From Rhodospirillaceae bacterium (GTDB lineage: Bacteria; Pseudomonadota; Alphaproteobacteria; Rhodospirillales; Casp-alpha2): 64,000 bases of DNA. This document shows positions 9,543 through 19,567 of the stretch, in pieces. Position 1 is the first letter of the stretch, and each line of letters starts with the position of its first letter. The stretch spans positions 1 through 64,000 of the forward strand of contig JAERTE010000122.1 in the NCBI GenBank assembly GCA_016845145.1, given 5' to 3'. Made by a program: the position numbers and the translations under genes. The notes beneath the pieces were generated by a model. It searched no databases, was not told where the DNA came from, and saw nothing but the letters and a program-made list of their open reading frames with translations.

Positions 9543-10747
9543 CGGTGCGAGCGAAATCGGCGAATCCACCACTGCTTTTTTCACCGATCACAATTCGCGG
9601 CTTGACCGCGCGCAACCGTATCGTCGTCGCGCCCATGTGCCAATATCACTCCGACGATGGCGGGCCAACGGATTGGCAGATGATGCATTTGGGGCGGCTG
9701 GCCGCGGGCGGCCCGGGTATCGTATTCGGCGAAGAAACCGCCGTTGAGGCAAGAGGCCGCAAAACCTACGCCTGCGCCGGCCTCTACAAAGACGAACACG
9801 TTCGAGCTTATCGACGTCTCACAGATTTCATTCGCGAGCAGGGTGCCGTGCCGGCGATTCAACTGGGCCATGCCGGGCGAAAAGCCTCGTGCCATACGGC
9901 CCGCGAAGACTGGCGGCCCTTGCGCGATGAAGATGGGGCCGAAGGAATGCCGCCGTGGCAAGGCTTGGCGCCTAGCGCGCTGGATCAATTGCCGCGCCGG
10001 TTCGTGCCGCGAGAGATGGACCGGGACGACATACGTGCCGTTCTCGACGCATTTCGCGTGGCAACGCTGCGCAGTGGCGAGGCTGGGTACGACATTGTCG
10101 AGTTGCACGCGGCGCATGGCTATTTGATCCACCAATTTCTGTCATCGGTATCGAACCACCGCGCCGATGCGTACGGCGGCGATATTCAAGGCCGCATGCG
10201 CTTTGCCCTGGAAACCGCCGAGGTCATGCGCGATGCCTGGCCTGATGACAGACCGGTGTTTTGCCGCATCTCCGCCGTCGATGGCGAGGGCGGGACCTGG
10301 ACGCTCGACGATTCGGTTTTGTTGGCGCGGGAGTTGAAAGACCGAGGTATGGATCTCATTGATGTATCGTCAGGCGGCATCACGGGAGACGGTGAGATGC
10401 CGCAAGTGCCGCGCGTCGCGGGCTATCAAGTGGGTTTTAGCGACCGCATCCGCCACGACGCGGAGGTCATGACAATCGCCGTCGGCGGCATCACCGACGC
10501 CCAACAAGCGGAAGACATTTTGCAGGCAGGCCAGGCGGATCTCGTGGCACTTGCCCGCGAACTCCTTTGGAACGCTGAATGGCCGGCCCATGCGGCGAGG
10601 CAACTGGGCGTCGAAAACCCCTTTGATGTCATGCCCGAAGAATACGCCTTCCGGCTGCGTCAGCGCGAGGCCCAAAAGACCATGCCGATCAATCAAGGTG
10701 GTCCTGAAACCGAGGCCGCCATGAATGCTTTGCTGGGCGAGAAGTGA
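9539..10747 (+). CDS. Old Yellow Enzyme-family NADH:flavin oxidoreductase (YqjM-like)
   Basis: 402 residues. FSPITIRGLTARNRIVVAPMCQY is the family N-terminus, with the Cys of the YqjM-like thermophilic-type subclass in PMCQY. QLGHAGRK, the catalytic/substrate HAAHGYLIHQFLS region, SNHRADAYGG and the C-terminal FMN-phosphate loop (AVGGIT...ADLVALARELLWN) are all present. These FMN enzymes reduce activated C=C bonds with NAD(P)H. The gene starts in a 4-bp overlap with the TerB-like gene. The in vivo substrate is not predictable. Confidence 0.9.
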   Translation: MTVRAKSANPPLLFSPITIRGLTARNRIVVAPMCQYHSDDGGPTDWQMMHLGRLAAGGPGIVFGEETAVEARGRKTYACAGLYKDEHVRAYRRLTDFIREQGAVPAIQLGHAGRKASCHTAREDWRPLRDEDGAEGMPPWQGLAPSALDQLPRRFVPREMDRDDIRAVLDAFRVATLRSGEAGYDIVELHAAHGYLIHQFLSSVSNHRADAYGGDIQGRMRFALETAEVMRDAWPDDRPVFCRISAVDGEGGTWTLDDSVLLARELKDRGMDLIDVSSGGITGDGEMPQVPRVAGYQVGFSDRIRHDAEVMTIAVGGITDAQQAEDILQAGQADLVALARELLWNAEWPAHAARQLGVENPFDVMPEEYAFRLRQREAQKTMPINQGGPETEAAMNALLGEK

Positions 10748-11024
10748 GCCAGCCATGCGAGCGGCATCGATCTAATCGAACGGAGTGGCGAGATACTCTC
10801 GCCTGAAGGTTGGCGCAGAGGCCAATTGCTTAAATAAACCCGAGAGAGATTTCAGCAACGCTTTCTACATATCATCAAACCACCCGTCCACCAGTTGATG
10901 GGTATCAAGGCAATTGGTGTACCGTCATTTATCGTAACTGCTATCATGGCTGCTTGAGTGGTTTGTATTGTATGTAAAGTTCTGTTCTGATGATTTTTCC
11001 AGCCAGGGGAGTGGGACGCCTTTC

Positions 11025-11804
11025 ATGAGATGGCTCTGTGTCGTTGCCGTGCTTTTCGCATTGTTGCAATCGCCCGTTTTCGCTGCCGGCGAACCCTTAT
11101 CGATGCGCGAGGCGGCGGCACAGCTCGAAGACATGAAATGGTATACAGAAGATTATCCGCCGTACAATTTCAAAAAAGATGGGCATCTAACCGGCATATC
11201 CGTGGAAATTCTGATGGCCGCCTTCAAGAAAATCGGTGTTGGCGTCGAGCGAAAAGATATCAGGATCGCGCCGTGGAACCGTAGCTATAAGTTCGTACAA
11301 CGGAAACCTGGGACCGCGCTGTTTTCCATGACCTACACACCTGAACGTCAAGAGATCATGAAATTCGTTGGCCCGGCAGCACCGATACAGGTGGCGGTCA
11401 TTGCGCCAAAGGTTGCGAAGTTGAAAGGACTGACGCGAGATAAACTAGGTGATCTCAAGATCGGCGTCGTGCGCGACGATATCGGCGATCAACTGCTCAG
11501 GAAATTTGCTGTCAGTGACGAATTTATACAGCGGAAGAACTCGCTAAAACAATTGATATACCTACTCAAAAAGGGCCGCGTCGATGCGGTGGCCTATGCG
11601 GTGGGCGTCTTCAATTTCGCCGTTAAAATCGATGGCGGTCATCCCGGTGAATATGAACCCATACTACCATTGAAATCGGGTGCCATGGGTTTTGCCTTCC
11701 ACAATTCCACAAACCCATCCGTATTGGCACCATTGCAACAAGCCATCGACGAACTGCGGGCAGAAGGACAGATAGAAAAGATCATTTCTGCATTCAACAA
11801 GTAA
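11025..11804 (+). CDS. Periplasmic solute-binding protein, family 3 (amino-acid type)
   Basis: 259 residues with signal peptide MRWLCVVAVLFALLQSPVFAAG, then an SBP_bac_3 domain (KWYTEDYPPYNF..DGHLTGISVEIL, later LGDLKIGVVRDDIGDQLL and LPLKSGAMGFAF). The start is ATG 11025 with AGGGGAG at 11005-11011; an upstream in-frame ATG at 10968 would spoil the signal peptide. No permease or ATPase is adjacent. The next genes are a second binding protein and a membrane phosphatase, so a sensing role is as likely as transport. The preceding 277 bp (10748-11024) hold no gene I can support. Confidence 0.85.
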   Translation: MRWLCVVAVLFALLQSPVFAAGEPLSMREAAAQLEDMKWYTEDYPPYNFKKDGHLTGISVEILMAAFKKIGVGVERKDIRIAPWNRSYKFVQRKPGTALFSMTYTPERQEIMKFVGPAAPIQVAVIAPKVAKLKGLTRDKLGDLKIGVVRDDIGDQLLRKFAVSDEFIQRKNSLKQLIYLLKKGRVDAVAYAVGVFNFAVKIDGGHPGEYEPILPLKSGAMGFAFHNSTNPSVLAPLQQAIDELRAEGQIEKIISAFNK

Positions 11805-11843
11805 CCATAAGTGTGAAGAATCATCCACTGAGGGAGATCAGAT

Positions 11844-12953
11844 ATGAATATGCCAATACCGCACCTAAGGATGGCCGCCACTTTGGTTGGCCTGCTGACG
11901 ATCCCTGCGACGCTTCACGCTGATACCACCTTCGCTGTTGTCGGCGCCATGAGCGGATCATTCACCAAAATCGGCAACGAATTCAAACAAGGCGCGCGCG
12001 GCGCTGTCGAGCACATCAACGGCTCCGGCGGCGTGCTGGGAAAGAGGTTGTCATTCATCGTCCGGGATGACGAGTGCGACCCGGCAAAGGCCATTGAAAT
12101 CGCAGAAGAGATCGTACAGAAGAAGATCCCCTTCGTCATGGGACACCTTTGCTCGGACGCCTCAATCGCCGCTTCTGGAATATACGAAAAAGCCGGCACC
12201 ATTCAGATATCGCCGTCCTCAACAAATCCGAAATACACAGAGCGAGGCCTCAAATATGTATTCCGGACGACCGGGCGGGACGATATGCAGGGCTTTGTCA
12301 TCGCAGAACACATCGTTCGCAACTTCAAGACCAAGCGCCTTGGCATTGTGTTTGAGCGGACAGATTATTCCAAGGGCGTCGCTAGCGTCACAAAAGAATT
12401 CCTTAACAAAGGCGGCATCCAAGAATTGTTCTATCTCGAAGCCCCGAAAAAACCCTACGATTTCTCGCCATTATTTCAGCAAATCAAAACTCACAAAGTG
12501 AACGTACTGTTGTTTCCAGGCCTTCCCGGACCGGTGATGGAATTGGCGCGGCAAATCAAAGCCGCCGGCATCAAAATACGGTTGATCGGCAGTGATTCAT
12601 TTTCCGGGATAACCATCACTAAGGAAAATCGGCGAGATTTCGACGGCATCCAATTCAGCTTCCCTCCCGATCCTGCGGATGACCGGCGAAATAAGGCCAT
12701 CACCAAGCGGTACAAAAACGAAGGCTATAAACCCGAGGCCTTTACGTTCTACACTTATGGTGCCGTGCAGGTCTGGGCGCAAGCCGTGAAAAAGGCAGGC
12801 ACGATGAATGCTGAAGCGGTATCGACGGCGCTGAGATCGAGGAAGTTCAAAACCGTTCTGGGCGAGATCAGCTTCGACCAGAAAGGCGATATCTCTAATC
12901 CGGGTTTCGTCATGTACTATTTCAACAAAGGAAAACGATACTATTTGGACTAA
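11844..12953 (+). CDS. Branched-chain-amino-acid-type periplasmic binding protein (Peripla_BP_6)
   Basis: 369 residues with a signal peptide (MAATLVGLLTIPATLHAD). The LivJ/LivK-type type I periplasmic fold is shown by AMSGSFTKIGNEFKQGARGAVEHINGSGG, the hinge region VMGHLCSDASIAAS..YEKAGTIQISPSSTNP and VFERTDYSKGVA. It starts at ATG 11844 with AGGGAG upstream, 39 bp after the family-3 binding protein. ATG 12993 of the PAS-PP2C gene follows 39 bp after its stop, so the three genes look like one operon. No LivHMGF transport partners are in view; the ligand is unknown. Confidence 0.85.
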   Translation: MNMPIPHLRMAATLVGLLTIPATLHADTTFAVVGAMSGSFTKIGNEFKQGARGAVEHINGSGGVLGKRLSFIVRDDECDPAKAIEIAEEIVQKKIPFVMGHLCSDASIAASGIYEKAGTIQISPSSTNPKYTERGLKYVFRTTGRDDMQGFVIAEHIVRNFKTKRLGIVFERTDYSKGVASVTKEFLNKGGIQELFYLEAPKKPYDFSPLFQQIKTHKVNVLLFPGLPGPVMELARQIKAAGIKIRLIGSDSFSGITITKENRRDFDGIQFSFPPDPADDRRNKAITKRYKNEGYKPEAFTFYTYGAVQVWAQAVKKAGTMNAEAVSTALRSRKFKTVLGEISFDQKGDISNPGFVMYYFNKGKRYYLD

Positions 12954-12992
12954 ATTTGGCAATCCGCAATCCCAAGAAAGAATGCTGATCTG

Positions 12993-15605
12993 ATGCTGAA
13001 AACCATCTCGAAAATTCTTGGAAGCGGCATCAGTCTCGTTGCCTTGTCGATCATTATGATCGGGGCCTTCGGTGGGTTGTTCTATGCCGACGACGTGGTG
13101 AAGAAAAGCCAGGCACGCCTCAATACGCTGACTATCAACGCAGAACGCGTACTGACAGCAGACCTCAACAGCACCACTGCCGTGCGCTTGGCCGCAAGCC
13201 TGCAATCCGACCGTTACGTCCTCAATTATCAAGACCATCAAGATACTAAATACTCACTTTTAGTTGAAATTTCTGGCTTCCAGAAAAGCGGCAAGGTGCG
13301 CGAGTACTTCTCACGTATGGAAGACGTTCAAGCCGATATCGAGGACGCCGAGGCTGATGCCATTTCGCTGATCGACGATGAGAAATGGGAACAAGCCCTG
13401 GAATTAGTGACGGAGCCCGCGTTCGGCCGACAAAAAGGAATATACCGGGCAAGTCTATCCAGCGCACTCCGTGAGATGATTCTAGACAGTGAAAAGCAAG
13501 CTGCTCAGGCGAGTGATCTCTACCGGGCCATGCAGTTCGGCGCCTTGGGAATGTTCGTCGTGTTGGCGCTTATCGGCATCGTTTATTCGCGCGAAATGCA
13601 ACGTTCCTTACGGCGTCAGTCGGAACTGTCGGCCAGTTTGGAGGATGCCAACATAAACCTTGAGCAAAGAGTTTCGGATCGAACGGCGGAATTGAAGGAA
13701 AGCCAGTCGCTGTTCAAAACGGTGTTGGACAACATGCCAGCAGTGGTGTTTCTGAAAAGCACGGAAGGCCGGTTTCAACTTATCAACCGCCGCTATGAGG
13801 AACTCTACAACGTCAAAAGCGAAGAGGTTCTCGGCAAAAACCTTTATGATCTCTATCCCCAAGACTTGGCAGACGCATTTTCCGCGATTGATCGACGCGT
13901 CATCGATATGGGTGAAGTTTCGACAACGGAACATTCGCAAGCAACGACCGGTGGCGACATTGTCCTGTCGTCGGTTATGTTCCCGATCATTGATGCGAAT
14001 GGCGCGCTTTCCGGCTATGGCGGTGTCGAACTGGATATTACCGAACGTAAGCTCGCTGAGAGAAACTTGGCCGAGAAAGAAGCGCAATTGCGAACCGCGC
14101 TCGACAACATGTCGGATGGCATTTTCGTACTCGACGCCGATTTAAACTACGCCCTATTCAACGACCGATACCTTGAACTGGTCGAACTGCCCAACGACAT
14201 AGTGGCCATTGGCAAACCTGTCGAAGCGGCAGTGTCAAAGCACGCCGAAAGAGGCGACTACGGGTCGGGCATTGCCGAAGAAGTTGTCAAAGGCCGGGTC
14301 GAAAGGCTGGGCAATGGGGAAGCCATTGAATCGGAAATGTCGATCTCCGACGGCCTGCGGATCCTTAGTCTCCGCAAAATGCCGTTAGAGGACGGCGGCG
14401 CTGTGGTCGTGCTCAGCGATATTACCGCGCGCAAAAAGGCCGAACAGGAGTTGAGCCACGAGAAAGCCGTTCTGGATGCAACACTTGAGACCATGGACCA
14501 GGGCATTTCCATGTTCGACGAACATTTGTGTTTGATGGCGTTGAATTCGAAGTTCACCGACCTGCTGGAACTCCCCGAGGAGATCATCCAGCAGGGGGTA
14601 TCCTTGGAGGAGGCGTTTCGCTTCAATGCGGAGCGCGGTGAATACGGCGATGAAGATATCGAGGAAGCCATTAAATCGCGCATGGAGTTGGCGGCAAAGT
14701 TCGAGCCACATCAGTTCGAGCGTACTCGACCGGACGGACTGGTCCTTGAAATTCGCGGCAACCCATTGCCCGACAGTAAAGGTTTCGTCACGACTTATAC
14801 CGATATCACCGATCGAAAAACCGCCGAACGCCAACTGAAAGACACCTACAATATCATCGCCACATCCATCGATTACGCCAGTCACATCCAACGTTCGGTG
14901 CTGCCGGACGACACCTTATTTTCTATCCTGTCGGACTATTTCGTATTGTGGGAGCCGCGTGATGTGGTTGGCGGCGATCTCTATTGGTGTAAGATTTGGG
15001 GCGATGGCCTGCTGATCATCCTAGGTGACTGCACCGGGCACGGCGTTCCCGGCGCCTTCATGACGCTGATCGCCACCGGCGCACTCGACAACGCGCTCAT
15101 GGATGTGCCCTTTGGCCAGGTCGGGCAGATGATCCAACGCGTTCACCAAATCATGCAAATCACATTGGGCCAACACGGTGACAAAGGCACCTCAGATGAT
15201 GGCATGGAGTTGGGCGCCATCTATCTGAGCGCAGAGGGTGATGAAATCACATTCTCGGGCGCCCGGTTTCAGCTCCTTTTGATGGAAGATGGTCAAGTAT
15301 CCGTTATCAAAGGCACCAAAAGCGGCATCGGCTATCGGGGCATTCCTCATAACCAGACTTTCGACGAACACAAGATCATCAATCTGAAAGCCAAAACATT
15401 CTATATGACCACCGACGGTCTGACAGACCAAATCGGCGGACCAAACAAACGCATGTACGGGCGAAAACGGTTCACTAAACTACTTCAAGGGATCATCGAC
15501 CTTCCCATGGCCGAACAGGAAAACCGCATTCAAACCAGCCTGGAAGAGTACCAAGGTGAGGAAATGCGGCGCGATGATGTATCCGTTATGGGATTTCGCG
15601 TCTGA
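12993..15605 (+). CDS. Membrane-anchored sensor: periplasmic domain, three PAS domains, SpoIIE-type PP2C phosphatase
   Basis: 870 residues. TM1 is about 10-32, the helical periplasmic domain about 33-178, and TM2 about 181-199. A coiled coil (210-240) follows, then PAS1 (about 238-355, ending GYGGVELDITERK), PAS2 (362-480) and PAS3 (488-605). The C-terminal PP2C/SpoIIE domain carries GGDLYW, GDCTGHGVPGAFMT and TTDGLTDQIGG, the metal-binding acidic motifs. Such proteins dephosphorylate anti-sigma-factor antagonists or related targets on sensing a signal. It follows two orphan binding proteins, which may present ligands to its periplasmic domain. Its 3' end overlaps the convergent glycerophosphotransferase-like gene by 20 bp. 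Confidence 0.88.
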   Translation: MLKTISKILGSGISLVALSIIMIGAFGGLFYADDVVKKSQARLNTLTINAERVLTADLNSTTAVRLAASLQSDRYVLNYQDHQDTKYSLLVEISGFQKSGKVREYFSRMEDVQADIEDAEADAISLIDDEKWEQALELVTEPAFGRQKGIYRASLSSALREMILDSEKQAAQASDLYRAMQFGALGMFVVLALIGIVYSREMQRSLRRQSELSASLEDANINLEQRVSDRTAELKESQSLFKTVLDNMPAVVFLKSTEGRFQLINRRYEELYNVKSEEVLGKNLYDLYPQDLADAFSAIDRRVIDMGEVSTTEHSQATTGGDIVLSSVMFPIIDANGALSGYGGVELDITERKLAERNLAEKEAQLRTALDNMSDGIFVLDADLNYALFNDRYLELVELPNDIVAIGKPVEAAVSKHAERGDYGSGIAEEVVKGRVERLGNGEAIESEMSISDGLRILSLRKMPLEDGGAVVVLSDITARKKAEQELSHEKAVLDATLETMDQGISMFDEHLCLMALNSKFTDLLELPEEIIQQGVSLEEAFRFNAERGEYGDEDIEEAIKSRMELAAKFEPHQFERTRPDGLVLEIRGNPLPDSKGFVTTYTDITDRKTAERQLKDTYNIIATSIDYASHIQRSVLPDDTLFSILSDYFVLWEPRDVVGGDLYWCKIWGDGLLIILGDCTGHGVPGAFMTLIATGALDNALMDVPFGQVGQMIQRVHQIMQITLGQHGDKGTSDDGMELGAIYLSAEGDEITFSGARFQLLLMEDGQVSVIKGTKSGIGYRGIPHNQTFDEHKIINLKAKTFYMTTDGLTDQIGGPNKRMYGRKRFTKLLQGIIDLPMAEQENRIQTSLEEYQGEEMRRDDVSVMGFRV

Positions 15606-16890
15606 CCGCTAAGGCCGATATTTTCTCTACGATACGCTCCGCCGCCCGGCCATCGGTCAGTTCACCGAAAAGCTTCGCCCGATAATCCGCGCGTCGATCC
15701 GCCCATCGCATTGGATCGTCGAGGCTGCGCCCAATGGCTCCCGCCAAATCAGAGATATCCGTCACGTCTTCCCCAACATCACGCCAAGTCCATTCGATGG
15801 ATCGCGGCTCATAACTGTTTCCCGCCACCTCTCGGTCCAGGGCGTTGACCAGCACAATCGGCCGATCAAGAGCCAAAAACTGAAACGCGCAATTGGAGCT
15901 ATCAGACACGATGACATCCGCCGCCAGCATAAGCGCCGCCATAGAAAGCCCCAGGTCCTCAATGAAATGGAAACTATCGCAGCGCCCGGCTGCACGGCGA
16001 AACCAATTCAGCCACGTCGGGTTGCGCTCAATGATATTGGGGTGTGGTCTGGTAATGACCGAAATGTCGTCGCGCGTTCCAATGATCAGTTCAGCCATCT
16101 GCTCGCGCAACAGCGGTACGGAGGACAGCCCCGGACTATAAGTTGGTGCATACAAGACGGTCTTGCGGTTGGCTGGGATATCGACCGGGAGCGGCAACTT
16201 CTCGCGGCAAAACAGAGGGTCGGTTTCGATGTACCCGGTAATCCAGAATTTTCCAGCCGGCTCGTGGTCATACTGTCGCAACCGGTCAGCAACGAAATCG
16301 CTCGCCACACAGAGATGGTCCGCCACCAAACCGCCACGGCCGGCAAAATTCTTGCCAGCCGTTACGCCGTGCAAAACGCTTACAATCACCGCATGAGGAA
16401 ACATCTCACGCAGATTTCCGGCCTGCGTATCACAAACGACCACGATATCTGGGCTAAAGCTTTCCATCTCGACCGGCTCGAAGGTCAAGAGAACATCAAA
16501 GTCCAAACACAGAAGCTGATACAACGGACGCAGGATGGCATAGTGATACAACCGGTTCATATGAAGCGCGATCCGCTTGCCCTTTCCCCTCCACCTTGGT
16601 GATTTCAAACGGTCCCGCATCACCTGACCGGTGATATCGTTTGGGTCTTGGCGCAACAGGGTTTTCGTTTCGCGCCAAGCTTCGTCAAACCGCGCCTGGC
16701 CAATATATGTCAGGGCCAGCCAATAGTGCAGGCGCGGATGATCACAGCCAAACTCTCGGGCCTTCAAAAAGTGATCGAGCGCCGTCACGCCATCACCGGT
16801 CTTCCATGCGTCGATGCCGGACTTCAGGTGAGCGCCGGCCATATCCGTCTCAACCGGGCTTTCATTTGGGCTGCTTTGATCGCCAGTCAT
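15586..16890 (-). CDS. TPR domain fused to CDP-glycerol glycerophosphotransferase-like domain
   Basis: 434 residues. The first 95 form TPR-like helices (LKSGIDAWKTGDGVTALDHFLKA, HYWLALTYIGQARFDEAW). The rest resembles TagB/TagF-type polyglycerophosphate transferases of GT-B fold: VSVLHGVTAGKNF, VLYAPTYSPG, ITRPHPNI and a C-terminal SDSSNCAFQFLALDRPIVLVN. These enzymes transfer polyol phosphate to surface polymers; in Proteobacteria homologues act in capsule or LPS decoration. ATG 16890 is used, with GGAG nearby. It diverges from the ketopantoate-reductase-like gene and converges on the PP2C sensor. Confidence 0.7.
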   Translation of the reverse strand: MTGDQSSPNESPVETDMAGAHLKSGIDAWKTGDGVTALDHFLKAREFGCDHPRLHYWLALTYIGQARFDEAWRETKTLLRQDPNDITGQVMRDRLKSPRWRGKGKRIALHMNRLYHYAILRPLYQLLCLDFDVLLTFEPVEMESFSPDIVVVCDTQAGNLREMFPHAVIVSVLHGVTAGKNFAGRGGLVADHLCVASDFVADRLRQYDHEPAGKFWITGYIETDPLFCREKLPLPVDIPANRKTVLYAPTYSPGLSSVPLLREQMAELIIGTRDDISVITRPHPNIIERNPTWLNWFRRAAGRCDSFHFIEDLGLSMAALMLAADVIVSDSSNCAFQFLALDRPIVLVNALDREVAGNSYEPRSIEWTWRDVGEDVTDISDLAGAIGRSLDDPMRWADRRADYRAKLFGELTDGRAAERIVEKISALAVRREIP

Positions 16891-16969
16891 CTCCGATCTT
16901 CTCCGGTTTGACGGGTATTCGCTCGGACGCTAAGTCTCTGTGCACCTGATTGTATGGTTCGAGGACGGT

Positions 16970-18022
16970 ATGGAAAAGAAAATCGCCATCATCGGCGCCG
17001 GCGCCCTGGGGGGCCATGTGGGTGCCTATCTGACACGAGACGGGCGCGACGTGACATTAATCGACCCCTGGCCCGAACATGTCGAACACATGCGCACCCA
17101 CGGTCTGACCTTGGAGGGGCAGACAGAGGCGGAATGTTTCAACACGCAAGTGAACGCCATGCACATCACAGAATTGCAATGTGTCGCCAATGGCCGGCCT
17201 TTCGATTTTGCCTTTGTCGCCATGAAGTCATACGACACCGTCTGGGCCACCGAGATGATCCGCCAGTATCTGGCGCCTGACGGCTTTTGCGTTTCCTTGC
17301 AGAACGGCATCAACGAGGAGCGCATGGCAGGTGTAATCGGCTGGGGGAAGACCATCGGCTGCATTGCGTCGACCATCGCCGTCGAACTGACTAAGCCCGG
17401 TCACATCCGCCGCAACGTCAAACTGGGTGGCGAGCGTCACACCATTTTCCGTCTGGGCGAGGTACATGGCCGGGTTACGGCCCGCGCCCGGGAAATCGCC
17501 GACATGCTGGCCTGTGTTGACAGCTCAAAAGCCACTGACAACCTGTGGGGCGAACGCTGGTCGAAGCTGGTGGTCAATTGCATGCGCAACCCGGTCGCCG
17601 CTGCCACGGGGCGCGGCGGTAACGCCAACGACCGCGACGACCACACTCGGTTTTTGGCCATCCGTCTCGCCGGAGAGGCCATTGAGGTGGGGATGGCGCA
17701 CGGTTTCCAACTCGAAAACGTCTATGGAATCGCACCCGAAGACCTGTTGGCAGCCACCATAGGCGACGCCGCGGCACTCAAACGCTGCGAAGAGAAATTG
17801 TTCGAGAACATGAAACACCGCTCCGACAAACAACGCCCTTCCATGGGCCAAGATATTGCCAAGGGACGTCGCACAGAGATCGATTTCATCAACGGCTTGG
17901 TGGTCGAAAAAGCCAAGGAAATGGGGCTATCCGTTCCGACCAACGAAGGCATTGTCGAGGCGGTCAAAACCGTGGAACGCGGTGATGCGCCGCCCAGCCC
18001 CGATCGGGTTGCAAATATTTGA
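16970..18022 (+). CDS. Ketopantoate reductase family protein (PanE/ApbA-like)
   Basis: 350 residues. The N-terminal Rossmann motif IAIIGAGALGGHVGAYL binds NADP. KSYDT and SLQNGINEE follow the family pattern of 2-dehydropantoate 2-reductase, and C-terminal ERWSKLVVNCMRNP...G and P.EIDFINGLVV complete it. ATG 16970 with GAGG at 16961 is preferred over a GTG at 16940. PanE makes pantoate for CoA; many paralogues act on other 2-oxoacids, so true PanE activity is not certain. It stands alone, with no panB or panC nearby. Confidence 0.85.
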   Translation: MEKKIAIIGAGALGGHVGAYLTRDGRDVTLIDPWPEHVEHMRTHGLTLEGQTEAECFNTQVNAMHITELQCVANGRPFDFAFVAMKSYDTVWATEMIRQYLAPDGFCVSLQNGINEERMAGVIGWGKTIGCIASTIAVELTKPGHIRRNVKLGGERHTIFRLGEVHGRVTARAREIADMLACVDSSKATDNLWGERWSKLVVNCMRNPVAAATGRGGNANDRDDHTRFLAIRLAGEAIEVGMAHGFQLENVYGIAPEDLLAATIGDAAALKRCEEKLFENMKHRSDKQRPSMGQDIAKGRRTEIDFINGLVVEKAKEMGLSVPTNEGIVEAVKTVERGDAPPSPDRVANI

Positions 18023-18148
18023 AACCATTCTGTGCGGACCGTCACAGATAATATAGCCAAGTTCGCAATAATAGATGCGGGCGCTGTGCATGTTCCCATT
18101 TGCTGAAAACGGGATCAGATTTCTGTATGTACGGAACGAAGGTCTGCT

Positions 18149-19561
18149 ATGAGGATACTCGCGTATTCGTTTCTGATTTGGGCGATCACCCTTCCCGCCC
18201 ACGCCATCTCTTTTGAAGAGGCCCGCCACCTACTTTCGCGCACAGGGTTCGGCATCGCCATGCCGACGGATATCGAAGCCCTAATGCCGCTCGACTATGA
18301 GGCCGCCGTCGACAAAATTCTGGACGGCGCACTCGAAATGCCCGTGACCCCCCTACCGACCTTTCACACCAGCCCTGAGCAGCGCTCGTCGGTCAAGAAA
18401 ATGAACGCCGATGAACGGCGTGCATTTCGCAAACGACGCAAACAAGACAGGAAAGCGCTAAAGTACTGGTGGGTCCGCGAATTACTGGCCACACCCTCAC
18501 CCTTGACGGAACGCATGGTATTGTTCTGGTCGAACCACTTCGTCTCGGAACTCAGAAAGGTCAACTTCAGCCAACCCATGTACGCCCAGCAGACGGTGTT
18601 CCGAAAGCACGCACTGGGCGATTTCGAAACCCTGCTGAAGGAAACGTCAACCGGCCCGGCCATGTTGATCTACCTTGACGGCAACAAGAACGTCAAAGGC
18701 AAACCCAACGAAAATTTCGCGCGCGAGGTGCTGGAACTGTTTACGCTCGGCGAAGGCCAGGGCTACACGGAGACAGACATCCGCGAAGCCGCCCGAGCGT
18801 TTACCGGCTGGCGGATCAATTTCAAACGCGGCGGCTTCTTGCTGAACAGACGGCTGCACGATGACGGCCAAAAAACGTTCTTGGGTCATGAAGGGTTTTT
18901 CGATGGCATGGACATCCTGGATCGGGTCTTGGAACACCCGCGCGTGGCCGAATTCATTACCGAAAAGCTCTGGCGTGAGTTCGTATCCGAACAGCGCAAT
19001 CCTCAGGAAATTAGGCGCCTTGCCAAGGTTTTCCGGGACAACGGCCTTCGGGTCAAACCTCTGCTGAAGGCGATTCTGATGACCAAGGCCTTTCGTGACC
19101 CAGCCAACATCGGCACATTGATCAAGTCTCCGGTCGATCTGGTGATTGGTACGGCACGCCTGCTTAGGGCATCAAACCTTCCGATCAAAAATTTGTACGG
19201 AATGCTCAATAGCTTAGGCCAAAACCTTTTCGATCCACCGGACGTCAAAGGTTGGCGCGGCGGCGCGGCTTGGATTTCCGCGACCACGACACTGCGACGG
19301 CGTAACTTTGTATCCGGCACCCGGCGGTTTCTAATAACCCGCAAGCCCAAGCCCTTGAGTATGATGAAGCCGATGGATCGCGTAACCACGGACATCAGTG
19401 GCCTCATGGCCCGCGCCAACAACGATCGAACCTATCTTCAGCGGTTGGTTCTGCCGCTTCCACCCGTTCTTGCCAACTCGACTGCAACTACGAAAGGGAA
19501 CGGCAAAAACGGACAGCCGCTTGTCAAGCTCATGCTCGATCCGGTTTACCAGTTGAAATAG
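18149..19561 (+). CDS. DUF1800 family secreted protein
   Basis: 470 residues with a signal peptide (MRILAYSFLIWAITLPAHA). The DUF1800 signature is clear: HLLSRTGFG, WW..ELLATPSPLTERMVLFWSNHF, GDFETLLKETSTGPAMLIYLDG, NENFAREVLELFTLG.G.YTE.DI.EAARAFTGW. Function is unknown in the family; it is nearly always paired with a DUF1501 gene, as here (6 bp downstream). Expected location is the periplasm or cell surface. Confidence 0.92.
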   Translation: MRILAYSFLIWAITLPAHAISFEEARHLLSRTGFGIAMPTDIEALMPLDYEAAVDKILDGALEMPVTPLPTFHTSPEQRSSVKKMNADERRAFRKRRKQDRKALKYWWVRELLATPSPLTERMVLFWSNHFVSELRKVNFSQPMYAQQTVFRKHALGDFETLLKETSTGPAMLIYLDGNKNVKGKPNENFAREVLELFTLGEGQGYTETDIREAARAFTGWRINFKRGGFLLNRRLHDDGQKTFLGHEGFFDGMDILDRVLEHPRVAEFITEKLWREFVSEQRNPQEIRRLAKVFRDNGLRVKPLLKAILMTKAFRDPANIGTLIKSPVDLVIGTARLLRASNLPIKNLYGMLNSLGQNLFDPPDVKGWRGGAAWISATTTLRRRNFVSGTRRFLITRKPKPLSMMKPMDRVTTDISGLMARANNDRTYLQRLVLPLPPVLANSTATTKGNGKNGQPLVKLMLDPVYQLK

Positions 19562-19567
19562 AGGCTG

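Noticed and set aside
10748-11024. Glycine-type riboswitch before the binding-protein operon
   Set aside because: Some paired GC stretches are present, but none of the conserved glycine-aptamer core is.
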